37,228 nt of DNA from Deltaproteobacteria bacterium (GCA_030667965.1 DAOUUW010000007.1:1-37228); one strand, 5' to 3'. Positions 18,429-28,407 are shown, counted from the stretch's first letter. Numbers and translations: made by a program. Notes: generated by a model from the letters alone, not told the origin.

Positions 18429-19434
18429 CCGTTGTCGTCGTCCAGTCCTGCAGGTCTGCCAGTTTCTCTATTAAAATATCCAAGCCTGTACCCTCAGCCG
18501 CGGAAATGGGCAAAACCTCAATTCCTTCTCTGTTAAATCTGCCCGCGAGTTCACGAACCTGCTCATCGGACTCAAACAGATCGATCTTGTTAAGCAAAAC
18601 CAGCCGGTGACGCCCCATGAGCTCCTCATTATAGAGCTGCAATTCCCTCTCAAGCACATGATACTGCTCTAAAGGATCGTTTTCCATACCTGAGCTGTCA
18701 ATGACATGCAGGAGAATACGGGTCCGCTCAATATGGCGCAGAAATTTATGACCAAGTCCGGCACCGCTATGGGCCCCTTCAATAAGGCCGGGAATATCAG
18801 CAATAATACACGGTTCACGGTATTCCAGATGCATAACGCCGAGCTGGGGTTCAAGGGTGGTAAAGGGATAATCTGCAACCTTGGGATTAGCGGCAGATAA
18901 TGCGGAAAGCAGGGTGGATTTCCCTGCATTGGGAAGGCCGATCAAGCCGATATCGGCAAGAAGTTTCAATTCAATGAGGAGCCAGAATTCCTCACCAGGT
19001 GTTCCTTTACCGGCCCTGTGGGGAGCACGGTTGACAGCTGAGGCATAATGAACGTTGCCGCCACCGCCGCCACCGCCCCTGGCAACAACGACCCGATCAT
19101 ATTCACAAACGAGATCTGCGAGAATTTCACCGGTCTCGGCATTTTGTACAATGGAACCAACAGGAACATTGAGAAGATAGTCCTCCCCCTTCCTGCCATG
19201 CTTTTTTTTGCCTTTGCCATGGACGCCGTTTTTGGCGATAAAATGGGAGCGATACCGAAAATCAATCAGGGATTGCTGGCGTGAAGTTGCCTCTATGATA
19301 ACAGAGCCGCCCCGACCGCCATCTCCACCATCCGGTCCGCCCTTGGGAACACATTTCTCACGGCGAAAACTGACACAGCCGTTTCCCCCGTCTCCGGCCT
19401 TAACATAAAATTTGGCTTCATCTACGAATGCCAT
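18397..19434 (-). CDS. obgE: GTPase ObgE/CgtA
   Basis: FVDEAKFYVKAGDGGNGCVSFRREKCVPKGGPDGGDGGRGG; G1 GLPNAGKSTLL; DIPGLIEGAHSGAGLGHKFLRHIERT. Confidence 0.98.
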   Translation of the reverse strand: MAFVDEAKFYVKAGDGGNGCVSFRREKCVPKGGPDGGDGGRGGSVIIEATSRQQSLIDFRYRSHFIAKNGVHGKGKKKHGRKGEDYLLNVPVGSIVQNAETGEILADLVCEYDRVVVARGGGGGGGNVHYASAVNRAPHRAGKGTPGEEFWLLIELKLLADIGLIGLPNAGKSTLLSALSAANPKVADYPFTTLEPQLGVMHLEYREPCIIADIPGLIEGAHSGAGLGHKFLRHIERTRILLHVIDSSGMENDPLEQYHVLERELQLYNEELMGRHRLVLLNKIDLFESDEQVRELAGRFNREGIEVLPISAAEGTGLDILIEKLADLQDWTTTTVEEDDVSGIN

Positions 19435-19469
19435 AGAGCCACCCTGACGGGGAAAAAATCAAATGTCTT

Positions 19470-19736
19470 TTATACTACTGCTTCTACGGGATAAATACTT
19501 ACCCGTTTGCGCTTCCTACCGAAATTCTCATAGGTGACCACGCCGTCAACTTTAGCAAAAAGCGTATAATCGCGCCCCAGACCGACATTGGTGCCCGGAT
19601 GAATTTTGGTACCAAGCTGACGCACAAGAATATTCCCGGCCCGAACAACCTGACCGCCGAATTTTTTTACGCCACGCCGCTGGGAATTACTGTCTCTGCC
19701 GTTTTTTGAACTACCACCTGCTTTCTTATGTGCCAC
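19470..19736 (-). CDS. rpmA: 50S ribosomal protein L27
   Basis: [31 protein letters not shown]. Confidence 0.98.
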   Translation of the reverse strand: MAHKKAGGSSKNGRDSNSQRRGVKKFGGQVVRAGNILVRQLGTKIHPGTNVGLGRDYTLFAKVDGVVTYENFGRKRKRVSIYPVEAVV

Positions 19737-19796
19737 GATACAACCTCTTCAATGAGCGGAACCGGACCGAATATCCGGGAAACCGGCAAATAAACG

Positions 19797-20108
19797 TTAT
19801 AATGAAATCTCTTTTATTTCCAGGGCGGTAAAAGGCTGACGATGTCCTTTTCTCAATGAATAGCCTTTACGCTTCTTCTTTTTAAAGACAATAATCTTCT
19901 TATCTTTTCCCTGTTCAATAATCTGAGCTGTCACCCTGGCCCCGTCAACAACCGGTCGACCCACTTTGACGTCCTCGCCATCTGCTACCAGAAGAACATC
20001 ATCAAGATCAACAGTATCACCTACTTCACCGATCAGCTTTTCAACACGCAGACGCTCTCCTGCCGCCACCTGGTACTGTTTACCGCCGGTACGAATTATT
20101 GCGTACAT
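19797..20108 (-). CDS. rplU: 50S ribosomal protein L21
   Basis: MYAIIRTGGKQYQVAAGERLRVEKL; start taken at ATG 20108 preceded by GGAGGAGA. Confidence 0.98.
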   Translation of the reverse strand: MYAIIRTGGKQYQVAAGERLRVEKLIGEVGDTVDLDDVLLVADGEDVKVGRPVVDGARVTAQIIEQGKDKKIIVFKKKKRKGYSLRKGHRQPFTALEIKEISL

Positions 20109-20211
20109 TTTCTCCTCCAACACCTAAACTGTAATAATGTATATCTTCTGCACCCTGTTTAAGACAACCGCCTATCAGGCAGAAGGGAATATCCTGAAAC
20201 GGAAACAATCA

Positions 20212-20239
20212 TACATACCATAATGGATAGAATTGTCAA
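20212..20239 (-). promoter_or_regulatory. Candidate sigma-70 promoter for rplU-rpmA-obgE
   Basis: Minus strand TTGACA-N16-TATGTA(TGAT), about 100 nt upstream of rplU. Confidence 0.5.
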
Positions 20240-21357
20240 GTTTGATTTTTCTCCTTCTCCTTTGCAGCAGCCACACAATAAATACCGCCTTCCTTTAATC
20301 CCGGCTTAAAACAGCCATTACAGGAAATACATTTGGCCGGAGCAGTGTCACCAGATTTCCAGCGGTTGGCCAAATCAGGTTCCCGGATAAAAGGTCGGGA
20401 AAAAGAGATGTAATCCAGCCCATCATCCGCGATGGTTTTTTCCGCCACCCCGTAACTTCTGAAGCCGCCCACCACCATGACCGGACATTTAACAGCTCCC
20501 TTTATTTGCCTGGCAAGGTCAAGATTATACGCCTCCTGCTCCGGATTTTTAATTTTGATCCGTATGGGGTTTTCATCTCCTGAAGCAGGAGTTCCGCCAC
20601 TGACTTCAATGGCATCAATACCTTCATCATCCAACACTTTGGCCGCAGCAACAGCATCTTCCACTGTTAAACCGCCTTCGAGAAAATCGGAGCCGTTCAA
20701 TTTGATCATGACAGGATATTTACTCCCCACCACCTGGCGCACGGCCCGGTACACTTCCAGCAAAAAACGGCGACGATTTTCCAAGCTGCCGCCATATTCA
20801 TCCGTACGCCTGTTAGTCAGGGGCGAGAGAAACTGATTAATCAAATAGCCATGGGCGCCGTGCAGCTGGACAGCATCAAAGCCCCATTCCTTTGCCCGTC
20901 CGGCTGCCTCGGCAAAGGCGCTGATAAGGGCTGTAATATCTTCCCTGGAAAGTTCCCGGGGCACCTCGGGAAACTGCTCCACCTGTACTGCCGAAGGCGC
21001 AAGGGGCCGGCAGCCTATGGCAGCGGAATCCGTTTGTCCTCCGGCATGAACAAGCTGGACACAGATACTACCACCCTCGTCATGCACGGCATGGGTAAGG
21101 GTCTTCATTTGCGGGGCAAAATCATCCGTATGGATGCCCATTTTTCCGGGTAACTGCTTACCGTCCGGCCGGACAAAGGTGTAGCCGGTGATGAGAAGCC
21201 CCACACCGCCGCGGGCAAGATCGCGGTAACAGCCAACCAGGGTATCCGTCGGTCGGCCGTCCTCCTCGCACATTCCTTCCCAGGTTGCCGAGCGGACAAG
21301 ACGGTTTCGCAATGTCATGCCATTGATTTGGGTCCGGTCAAATAAAGTGGGCATCAT
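20236..21357 (-). CDS. NADH:flavin oxidoreductase (Old Yellow Enzyme family)
   Basis: LFDRTQINGMTLRNRLVRSATWEGM, GFDAVQLHGAHGYLINQFLSPLTNRRTDEYGGSLENRRRFLLEV. Confidence 0.94.
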   Translation of the reverse strand: MMPTLFDRTQINGMTLRNRLVRSATWEGMCEEDGRPTDTLVGCYRDLARGGVGLLITGYTFVRPDGKQLPGKMGIHTDDFAPQMKTLTHAVHDEGGSICVQLVHAGGQTDSAAIGCRPLAPSAVQVEQFPEVPRELSREDITALISAFAEAAGRAKEWGFDAVQLHGAHGYLINQFLSPLTNRRTDEYGGSLENRRRFLLEVYRAVRQVVGSKYPVMIKLNGSDFLEGGLTVEDAVAAAKVLDDEGIDAIEVSGGTPASGDENPIRIKIKNPEQEAYNLDLARQIKGAVKCPVMVVGGFRSYGVAEKTIADDGLDYISFSRPFIREPDLANRWKSGDTAPAKCISCNGCFKPGLKEGGIYCVAAAKEKEKNQT

Positions 21358-21387
21358 TTTCCTCCGATAATTTTTATTGAGTGCAAC

Positions 21388-22194
21388 TTAGCGCCTGACC
21401 ATATGCAGCGCCTCCTGGGGGCAACTATTCCGGCACAGGCCACAGCCAAAACACTGTTCAGGATTAACGACCGCCATAAATCCATCAGTTCCCTGCCGAC
21501 TGCTTATAGCTCCAAAATGACAGGCTTCTTCACAGGTACCGCAACCATTGCAGGTCTTTTCATCAACACAGGCAACATGTTCCCCCCTGAACATGGTCTC
21601 CACATTAAGAGAAAGGGTGCGCAGACCAAGACAATCCACAGGCTTACAATTACAAATCGCACCGACAAACGGGGTCATCATGGTCCAGATAGTATGAATA
21701 GCACCATCTTCTTCAATTTTTTCCATCTGAGAGATGGCTTCGCCGGGAGTTATCGATTCCAGGCCCATGTCCTGGGCCAGACCGAAATAACCCATATCAA
21801 GATCCTGATACCATGCATCAGGCGTATAGCTGACACTGTAACAGCAACGGTTTTCTTTTTTCATGGAGGCCCAGCGGCAGGCACAGGGCAAGCGAACCAC
21901 CGTGGCCGCCTTGCCGACAATGTCCCGGATATCTTCAATAGTAACGACCTGGCCGAAATGTTCTTCCTTGGCTTGCGACACCATCTTATCCACCAACCGT
22001 TGCGGCAGGCGTTTCTTTTTTAGGTACAAAGCTTCCAGACGGCCTATGGTTACAGCGCCCTCTTCAATGGTGGAGGTAAAAAAATCTTTAATATAGTCAC
22101 GGCGTTTCAGATCAGCCATTAAATCATTGCCATAATTGGCGGCATTGTTAAACCAGATTTTGCCGTCACCATGCTTTGTACAAAATTCACACAT
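21388..22194 (-). CDS. 4Fe-4S ferredoxin-domain protein with additional Cys motifs
   Basis: C-terminal CNGCGTCEEAC and CFGCGLCRNSC; upstream PCACR, RCC and CNCKPVDC motifs. Confidence 0.88.
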   Translation of the reverse strand: MCEFCTKHGDGKIWFNNAANYGNDLMADLKRRDYIKDFFTSTIEEGAVTIGRLEALYLKKKRLPQRLVDKMVSQAKEEHFGQVVTIEDIRDIVGKAATVVRLPCACRWASMKKENRCCYSVSYTPDAWYQDLDMGYFGLAQDMGLESITPGEAISQMEKIEEDGAIHTIWTMMTPFVGAICNCKPVDCLGLRTLSLNVETMFRGEHVACVDEKTCNGCGTCEEACHFGAISSRQGTDGFMAVVNPEQCFGCGLCRNSCPQEALHMVRR

Positions 22195-22227
22195 ATCAAA
22201 TCCTTTGAAGGAATAAAAAATTAAAAA

Positions 22228-22449
22228 TCAGGAAAACCGGGTTCGCAGATACAGGGTCTCGACCTTCTTTCTGGCCCACGGCGTCCTGCGCAGGAACTTG
22301 AGGCTCGATTTGATGCTGGGGGTATTGGTAAAACAATTGATCGAAATCTTCCGGCCCAGCCTTTCCCAACCATAGTGATCCACCAACCGGGTGAGAATCA
22401 TCTCCAGAGTAATGCCGTGCAGCGGATTGTTGGACTGGGGTGTGCTCAT
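22228..22449 (-). CDS. VF530-type DNA-binding domain protein (DUF2132)
   Basis: [61 protein letters not shown] 22449 overlaps the exonuclease stop (ATGA). Confidence 0.88.
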   Translation of the reverse strand: MSTPQSNNPLHGITLEMILTRLVDHYGWERLGRKISINCFTNTPSIKSSLKFLRRTPWARKKVETLYLRTRFS

Positions 22450-23063
22450 GCCGCCTCCCGGCCAACGGCTTGCTCCAGGGCAAGGTAGAGCCTGCGTCCC
22501 ACCCAGGCATCGGTGGCCGCATATTGGATCTGCTGCGGAGTGAGCACATCCATGGCCCAATTAGAAGTCTGCGCCCCCTTGGAGATACGAAAGCCAAGGA
22601 ACACTGAGGCTAAGCCTCGCAGACCGTGATTCTTGATACCCGCCTTCTTGGCAATATTGCCAAGGTCCATAAAGCCGGCCGATTTGAAACGGGACAACTT
22701 TTTGAGTTCGCGAATATCGTAGTCCAAGCCCACCCCGGCCTTGATGATGGCCGGATCAGCTAGGATCTCATGCAGCGGTTTGGCCAGGCCCAAATGTTTG
22801 AGTTGAAAGATGAAAACCTCATCACCGCCGGCAAGCTGCAGAAGCGAAGGCGGGTAGCTCTCCCCTTTTTTGTAGGCAGGCCGCGTTTCCGTATCAAAGC
22901 CAAGCAGGGTGCTGCCGGCAAGCTTACGCATTGCCGCGGCCAACTCGTCTCTGGTCCGGACCACGCTCACCGGCCCGGTCCAGCGCTCCATGGGGCAGGC
23001 GTTTATCTCATCCTTGCTCATCCGCCGGTCAAAACCGGGCCGGTCTGTATCGCTGCGAGTCAT
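22446..23063 (-). CDS. 3'-5' exonuclease domain protein (RNase D-like)
   Basis: [52 protein letters not shown]; start taken at ATG 23063 because the upstream ORF extension overlaps a pseudogene tail. Confidence 0.88.
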   Translation of the reverse strand: MTRSDTDRPGFDRRMSKDEINACPMERWTGPVSVVRTRDELAAAMRKLAGSTLLGFDTETRPAYKKGESYPPSLLQLAGGDEVFIFQLKHLGLAKPLHEILADPAIIKAGVGLDYDIRELKKLSRFKSAGFMDLGNIAKKAGIKNHGLRGLASVFLGFRISKGAQTSNWAMDVLTPQQIQYAATDAWVGRRLYLALEQAVGREAA

Positions 23064-23073
23064 GTATTTCTGA

Positions 23074-23504
23074 TTAGTCCGTTTTTTTTTGTTCAGGAGT
23101 GGGTATTGAAAATGTATCTTCAATAATGAAATGGCAGATCATCAGAAAGGTGGCAACAAAAAAATGTCCCCGTGACTCAGTTGACCACTATTGGCTTCGC
23201 TGATAAGAATGCCTGCGCCGTAGGTAATGCCAAGCAGTTGACCCACGATAATGGAGAAAGAGACATTAACCTTTTTTGCATATTCCTGCATGACTCGTGT
23301 CGACTTGATCCTGACCATGATGAAAATAATCATTGCAATCAGGGCAATAATTTTCATCGACAGGATCATTGAATTTTTCAGGGAATCCAGCAACATCTGA
23401 AAGAATCCATCATACTTACGTTTATGTATCGTCTTTAAAGAAAGCCTGAAAGAGACTGGAAAAAACAAAGTATAGGCCGATGACCATGACAAAGCCACCG
23501 GCAA
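23074..23504 (-). pseudogene. Nucleoside-recognition (Gate) domain membrane protein, frameshifted and C-terminally truncated
   Basis: MLLDSLKNSMILSMKIIALI..GQLLGITYGAGILISEANSGQLSHGDIF then a frame break in an A7/T7 run (23158-23164); the other frame continues FVATFLMICHFIIEDTFSIPTPEQKKTD*. Confidence 0.75.
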
Positions 23505-23649
23505 GGAGGGTGTCCTGCCTGTTATAACCTGTAAACGTGCCGCCCCCCATCAGGTCGATTCCGGTCTTCATCACAAGAAAGCCGACCAGCACCCGGCATC
23601 CGGTAAAGATCCATCTACAGATAAGTTTTAAGGCTGGGAGCTTAGCCAT
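23422..23649 (-). CDS. Small hypothetical membrane protein
   Basis: 75-aa hydrophobic ORF MAKLPALKLICRWIFTGCRVLVGFLVMKTG..LLAGGFVMVIGLYFVFSSLF; adjacent to the Gate-domain pseudogene. Confidence 0.5.
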   Translation of the reverse strand: MAKLPALKLICRWIFTGCRVLVGFLVMKTGIDLMGGGTFTGYNRQDTLLAGGFVMVIGLYFVFSSLFQAFFKDDT

Positions 23650-23670
23650 ATCTTTTTTTTCGCGCTGGTT

Positions 23671-25373
23671 TTAATTATTCCATGTGCGGACACAAACGCC
23701 ACAAACGGAGTCGGACCAGCCACTGACGAGAACAACAGGAATATCCTGCCGGATTTTAAGCAATTCACCGGCAAGTTGTGTCCCCGTCATCTCAGGCATT
23801 TTCTGATCGGTGACAACGACATCATAGCCTTCAGGGCTAACGCGAAAAGCCTCCAAGGCCTCGACGCCACGACTGAAAAAATCAACGTGATACCCTTCCT
23901 GCTTGAGAGCTATTTTCCAGACCATTCCGCCCATTTTTTCGTCATCAACAAAAAGTATACGTCGTGGTTGAGACACAGCAGCATCTTCTTTCCTCGTTGT
24001 TGTTTCCTGCCGGGATGCTTGATTTTGACTCAAGGGGAAATAGAGATGAAATGAGGTTCCCTTATCAGGACTGCTTTCAACAGCAATGGCCCCCTTATGA
24101 CTTTTAACAATACCATGGACAATTGACAATCCCAGGCCGATACCTTCTGACAGTTTTCTCGTGGTAAAATATGGTTCAAAAACACGGTCTGCCATTTCCT
24201 GGGGCATTCCGTGTCCGGTATCTCTGACCGATAACTGCAGATACCTGCCTTCAGGAAGGTCGAGTTTGCCTTTGCTCTTTTTTGATGATGCTATACCTGT
24301 CAAATTTGCCAAGCTTGCAAAACTTTTCATTTACATCAATAAATTCCCCTGTTTTAAAATTAGTCAGCGAAACAGGTTGGGGGGGACAAGTCAAATAAGG
24401 TCCTGAACTTCAACTCACTTTCTCGAAGCGCTTTTTCGGTTCGCACACGTTCAGCTATTTCCTCTTTCAATTGCTTGTTGGCCGAGGTCAAGGCAGCAGT
24501 CCGGTCACGCACAAGTTCTTCCAGGCGATCTCGGTGTTGCTCCAGCTCCTCTTCAGCGTTTTTCTGCCCAGTAATATCAACCAGAAATGCAAGACTTGCA
24601 GGCCTGCCCTCCCAGTCTGTACGGATTACATTCATCTGCAGCCATTTTTCACTCCCGTCTTTGTGCAGGATCTTGGTCTGATAAAAATTGGGCACATCCT
24701 CACCGGCAACACGCTTCCGATGACGTTCGAGAACCAAGTCCTGATAGTCAGGGGGAACGAATTTCACAAACGGTTGCCTGATATAGTCTTCGGCTTTGTA
24801 ACCGGCGATATCCAAGGCCCGCTGGTTGAAAAAGGCAATAAGTCCATCCTGGAAAACCATGATTGCCTCATTGGCATTCTCCACAATAATATTATAGCGT
24901 TCTTCACTCTCTTTCAGGGCAGTACATTCTTCAAGACAGACAACAATATGACGGATTTCCCCCTTTTCCTTTGTAATGGAATACAACCAGGGGCGCACCC
25001 AATGCTTACGTCCGGAAAACCCTGATTTTTCTGGATCAAACGAAAGATCTGCCATCATGACCGATTCGCCGGACAGTACATTTTCAGCGGCCTCTTTAAA
25101 GCCAAGTTCGATGGCCTGCTCATCAGTTAAAATGTTGTATTGACCAACTACATTTTCTGCCTTCACCAGCCAGAGTTGCTCCCACGCTTTATTAACATAG
25201 ACCAATGTCCCGTCAATATGATGAATCTGGATAGGCAATGGTGACTGATCAACCAATGTCATGAAAAAACTGCTATTTCCCAAAAACTCGCTTTGTCTTT
25301 GACGACAGGATAAAAGCTGTTTTTCAAGCTGCTCAATTCTTTGCTGCATTTCTTGCTTGGACAAATCTGACAT
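23671..25373 (-). pseudogene. PAS hybrid sensor histidine kinase/receiver gene, frameshifted and internally deleted
   Basis: PAS domains at 24360-25373; frame break at G7/C7 24379-24385; HATPase (YLQLSVRDTGHGMPQEMADRVFEPYFTTRK..GIGLGLSIVHGIV) and partial REC (ILFVDDEKMGG..VVVTDQKMPEMTG) in another frame; no HisKA region. Confidence 0.85.
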
Positions 25374-25642
25374 TCAAAACACTCCAAAAGGGGATAGAAG
25401 ATATGTAAACAGGCTGACACTCAGTCTTACAGGAAAACACAGGAGTACAAGCCGTCCGAGAAAATTCCCGGGCGGTTCAAACACAAGACCGGCCTAACAA
25501 CATATTTATGACTGATGCATTTTTTATTTAATAAGCAGACTGTCAACTGAACTTAATCAGTTCTTTTATCAATTTTCCTGCCCGGCGTAATTTAAAAAAG
25601 GGGGGAGACACTTAGGGAAATATGAAGACAAAGGGGCCGCCC

Positions 25643-25674
25643 AAAGCCATTTATCACCAAAGCCATTTATCACC
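25643..25674. repeat. 16-bp direct duplication AAAGCCATTTATCACC x2
   Basis: Two contiguous identical 16-mers, 25643-25658 and 25659-25674. Confidence 0.9.
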
Positions 25675-25696
25675 TTACCCCTTCTTTATCACTCAA

Positions 25697-26059
25697 TCAC
25701 GGCCCTTTTGTTGCCGCCCAGCGTCCAATCTCCTTTACTAGCCGCTCAGGATCAGGAGCGTTGCGTAACATCATTTTTTTGAATAATTCGTAGTACCTGA
25801 TTTGAATAAAATCAAATTGGCAGCCAATCCCGCCGGCATTAGAGTGAATGACCCGGCAGGTAAATTCAACCTGCCCCAACAGGGTAAGACTAAAATATTC
25901 ACTAGGCAGCACTAGCGGTATATGATCAAGCTCGATAAAAGCTCCGGCAAAACTTAAATTCCTGGTATGGCCTTCCAGCACCAATTCACGACGAGGCATA
26001 TCTAATTTCACCTTGAAATTCAGGGAAAGTCGAAGATGTTTTCTACGCTCTTTTCTCAT
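25697..26059 (-). CDS. PilZ domain protein
   Basis: RKERRKHLRLSLNFKVKLD...GHTRNLSFAGAFIELDH..CRVIHSNAGGIGCQF. Confidence 0.85.
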   Translation of the reverse strand: MRKERRKHLRLSLNFKVKLDMPRRELVLEGHTRNLSFAGAFIELDHIPLVLPSEYFSLTLLGQVEFTCRVIHSNAGGIGCQFDFIQIRYYELFKKMMLRNAPDPERLVKEIGRWAATKGP

Positions 26060-26130
26060 AATTTGTTACTATACAATTCTATAACGATATTTTCATTAAG
26101 GAATTTCACCATATAAGGGTGTTGAAGTGA

Positions 26131-26231
26131 AGACAAAGGGGTCGCGTCTACACATTACACAAAATCTATACGGGGAAAACGTTTTGATCTTATCGGGAAA
26201 AGTAAAATGTGTAGACGCGACCCCTCTGTCC
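26131..26231. repeat. Palindromic element with about 26-bp inverted ends
   Basis: AGACAAAGGGGTCGCGTCTACACATT (26131-26156) / AATGTGTAGACGCGACCCCTCTGTCC (26206-26231), followed by a partial tandem copy GACCCCTCTGTCCTTA. Confidence 0.85.
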
Positions 26232-26314
26232 TTATGACCCCTCTGTCCTTATTGATATGTCAATCTTTTTTGCACACTAAACAACAACGTCCCCTAATAC
26301 AGGAAGGATTACCA

Positions 26315-27841
26315 TCAAGACCGACTGAAAAATGACGGGTGAAACAACGGGGCATGGTTTGAGGTGAAAAATGGAGGATCACGATGGATAATGGGGGCAA
26401 TGGCGGGATGGCGTTTGAATTCTTTGCTTAAGAATGCTCGAATCTTCCGGCGCGACCAGCCCTTTGGATGGCTGAAATCAGTATACAGAGAAAGATCTCC
26501 CCCATAAAATTCATTTAGGGCAAGGGCTGACGCCTCAGGACCGTACAGGGGCAGATTAAACACGGCCAGGTTGAGAAAACCGATTTCATCGTGATGGCGA
26601 ATCGTAAACTCCATGGTTCGGGCGGCACTGGCCTCATCCTCGGAAGGTGTGCCGAAAAGCAGGTACACATAGGTAAGAATGCCTGCCGATTTCAGGGCTC
26701 GTAACACCTGGGCCACCATTTCCAGCTCAATTCCCTTATGCATCCGATCCAGAACCTGCTGATCTCCTGATTCAAGCCCCAGTTTCAGCATGACACAACC
26801 GGAGCGGCGCAGATTTCGGCAAAACCCTTCATCGGCAAGCAGAGGACTTACCCGGGCAAAACCATACCAGGGCACTCCCGGGGGATTTTCCACCAGCGCT
26901 TTCATCAATGCAGGACTTACAGCATTATCCAATAAATGAATGAGTACAGGTCTGTGGCGGGCCAGCAGAACCTGCAAATCTGCCGGAACCTGCTCAGGTG
27001 GTAAGGGAAGGTAGGGGTTTTCTTCTGCTGTCTCTGGACAGAACAGGCACTTATTCCAGTAACAGCCACTGGACGCCGCATAGGGCAGGATAAATCCCGG
27101 GGCAAGGTAGTCCGTACAATCATATTCAGGAAGAACCGGCTTCCCCGTTTTCTTTCCTCCAGCCAGGATATCCAGCAGGGGTTGTTCGCCAGGGCCGGCA
27201 ATGCAGTCATCCACCAGTCCGGCAAAAGGATTTTTCCATAACGGACTGCGCAACCATGAGGTGATAAGTCCGCCACCAAGAACAATTTTCACCCCTGGGA
27301 ATGTGGCCCGGATAAAGCCGATCAGGGCAAATGTGGCAATGGCCTGACTGAGATAGGCAATGGAAATCCCTATACAACAAGGTTGTTCCTTATCAATAAC
27401 CGGCCTGATACTTTCCTTGAAAAAGGGATAAAACAGATTTTCTTGATAGTGCCGTGCAGCCCTGAGCAAATCATCACTTTGTACCGGAGAGGACTGATCC
27501 TGATAATTGGCCAGAGACAACTCAAGGCCATGGGCTTCTCCAACCCCTGCCAGCACCCGGTTGACATCGGCAACAGCCCGTTTGTATCGATCGAAATTGG
27601 TGTAAAAATGCCAATGTTGCAACCCTATGACATTTGCGCCAAGATTTTTTCCGGCCCGTGTTGACCAGGTGTCTGTCTTGTCAAAGTCGAGACCGAGCAG
27701 ATAATGCAGCCCCTGCCTGTTGGCATCAAGGGTCGTACAACCGACACCGTTACCGCGTAGAAATCCTGCCAGCCCGGCTATGCCTGCCGGAGGTTCACAA
27801 TTCTTGGCCATGGGTGGATAGATGAGAAGCAGTGAGTCCAT
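26315..27841 (-). CDS. Radical SAM protein with B12-binding-like N-terminus
   Basis: LIYPPMAKNCEPPAGIAGLAGFLRGNGV; FILPYAASSGCYWNKCLFCPE cluster motif; LKLGLESGDQQVLDRMHKGI. Confidence 0.88.
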   Translation of the reverse strand: MDSLLLIYPPMAKNCEPPAGIAGLAGFLRGNGVGCTTLDANRQGLHYLLGLDFDKTDTWSTRAGKNLGANVIGLQHWHFYTNFDRYKRAVADVNRVLAGVGEAHGLELSLANYQDQSSPVQSDDLLRAARHYQENLFYPFFKESIRPVIDKEQPCCIGISIAYLSQAIATFALIGFIRATFPGVKIVLGGGLITSWLRSPLWKNPFAGLVDDCIAGPGEQPLLDILAGGKKTGKPVLPEYDCTDYLAPGFILPYAASSGCYWNKCLFCPETAEENPYLPLPPEQVPADLQVLLARHRPVLIHLLDNAVSPALMKALVENPPGVPWYGFARVSPLLADEGFCRNLRRSGCVMLKLGLESGDQQVLDRMHKGIELEMVAQVLRALKSAGILTYVYLLFGTPSEDEASAARTMEFTIRHHDEIGFLNLAVFNLPLYGPEASALALNEFYGGDLSLYTDFSHPKGWSRRKIRAFLSKEFKRHPAIAPIIHRDPPFFTSNHAPLFHPSFFSRS

Positions 27842-28240
27842 CTACTCCCCGGCATGTATACGATTGATCTGTTCATTCAAGGTCCAGAAATCATAGAGGA
27901 CACCAAAACCAAACAGACCGCCCGAGAAAAAATAGAGTATGGCACTGATCCATTTCCCCATGTACATACGATGCACCCCAAAGATCCCGACAAAGGTGAG
28001 AAAAATCCAGGCTAAGGAATAATCCAAAGAACCTTCCTGATAGTAAAAATCTGCCTCATCATCCATACCTGGAATCAAAAAAAGATCAATAAGCCAGCCA
28101 ACCCCAAGGAGTCCCAGGGTGAAAAGCCAGATGGTGCCGCTAATTGGTTTCCCGTAATAGAAACGGTGGGAACCGGTAAAGCCAAAAATCCAGAGAATAT
28201 ATCCAATGGTTTTTCTGTGGGTGTCATTATTGCCGAACAT
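27842..28240 (-). CDS. TM2 domain membrane protein (two TM2-like repeats)
   Basis: IGYILWIFGFTGSHRFYYGKPISGTIWLFTLGLLGVGWLIDLFLIPGM and AWIFLTFVGIFGVHRMYMGKWISAILYFFSGGLFGFGVLYDFWTLNEQI. Confidence 0.88.
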   Translation of the reverse strand: MFGNNDTHRKTIGYILWIFGFTGSHRFYYGKPISGTIWLFTLGLLGVGWLIDLFLIPGMDDEADFYYQEGSLDYSLAWIFLTFVGIFGVHRMYMGKWISAILYFFSGGLFGFGVLYDFWTLNEQINRIHAGE

Positions 28241-28407
28241 GATTGTTGCCTCAAGTCTTGCTTCCCATCAAGATTTACCTTCCGATGCCTTGCAGGATAA
28301 AGTAGATTGACTGCTGTTGCAAGTTGCGTGGCGACAACGAAATTCTCGTTTATCGAAAACGCGCAGGCTGTTCAAGCTCTTAAATAACCGGGCAATATGA
28401 ATCAGAA

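Noticed and set aside
25636-25655. GCCGCCCAAAGCCATTTATC matches 14166-14185 inside the S4-domain gene with one mismatch, as a captured gene fragment
   Set aside because: Only 20 nt and no extended similarity on either side; chance cannot be excluded.
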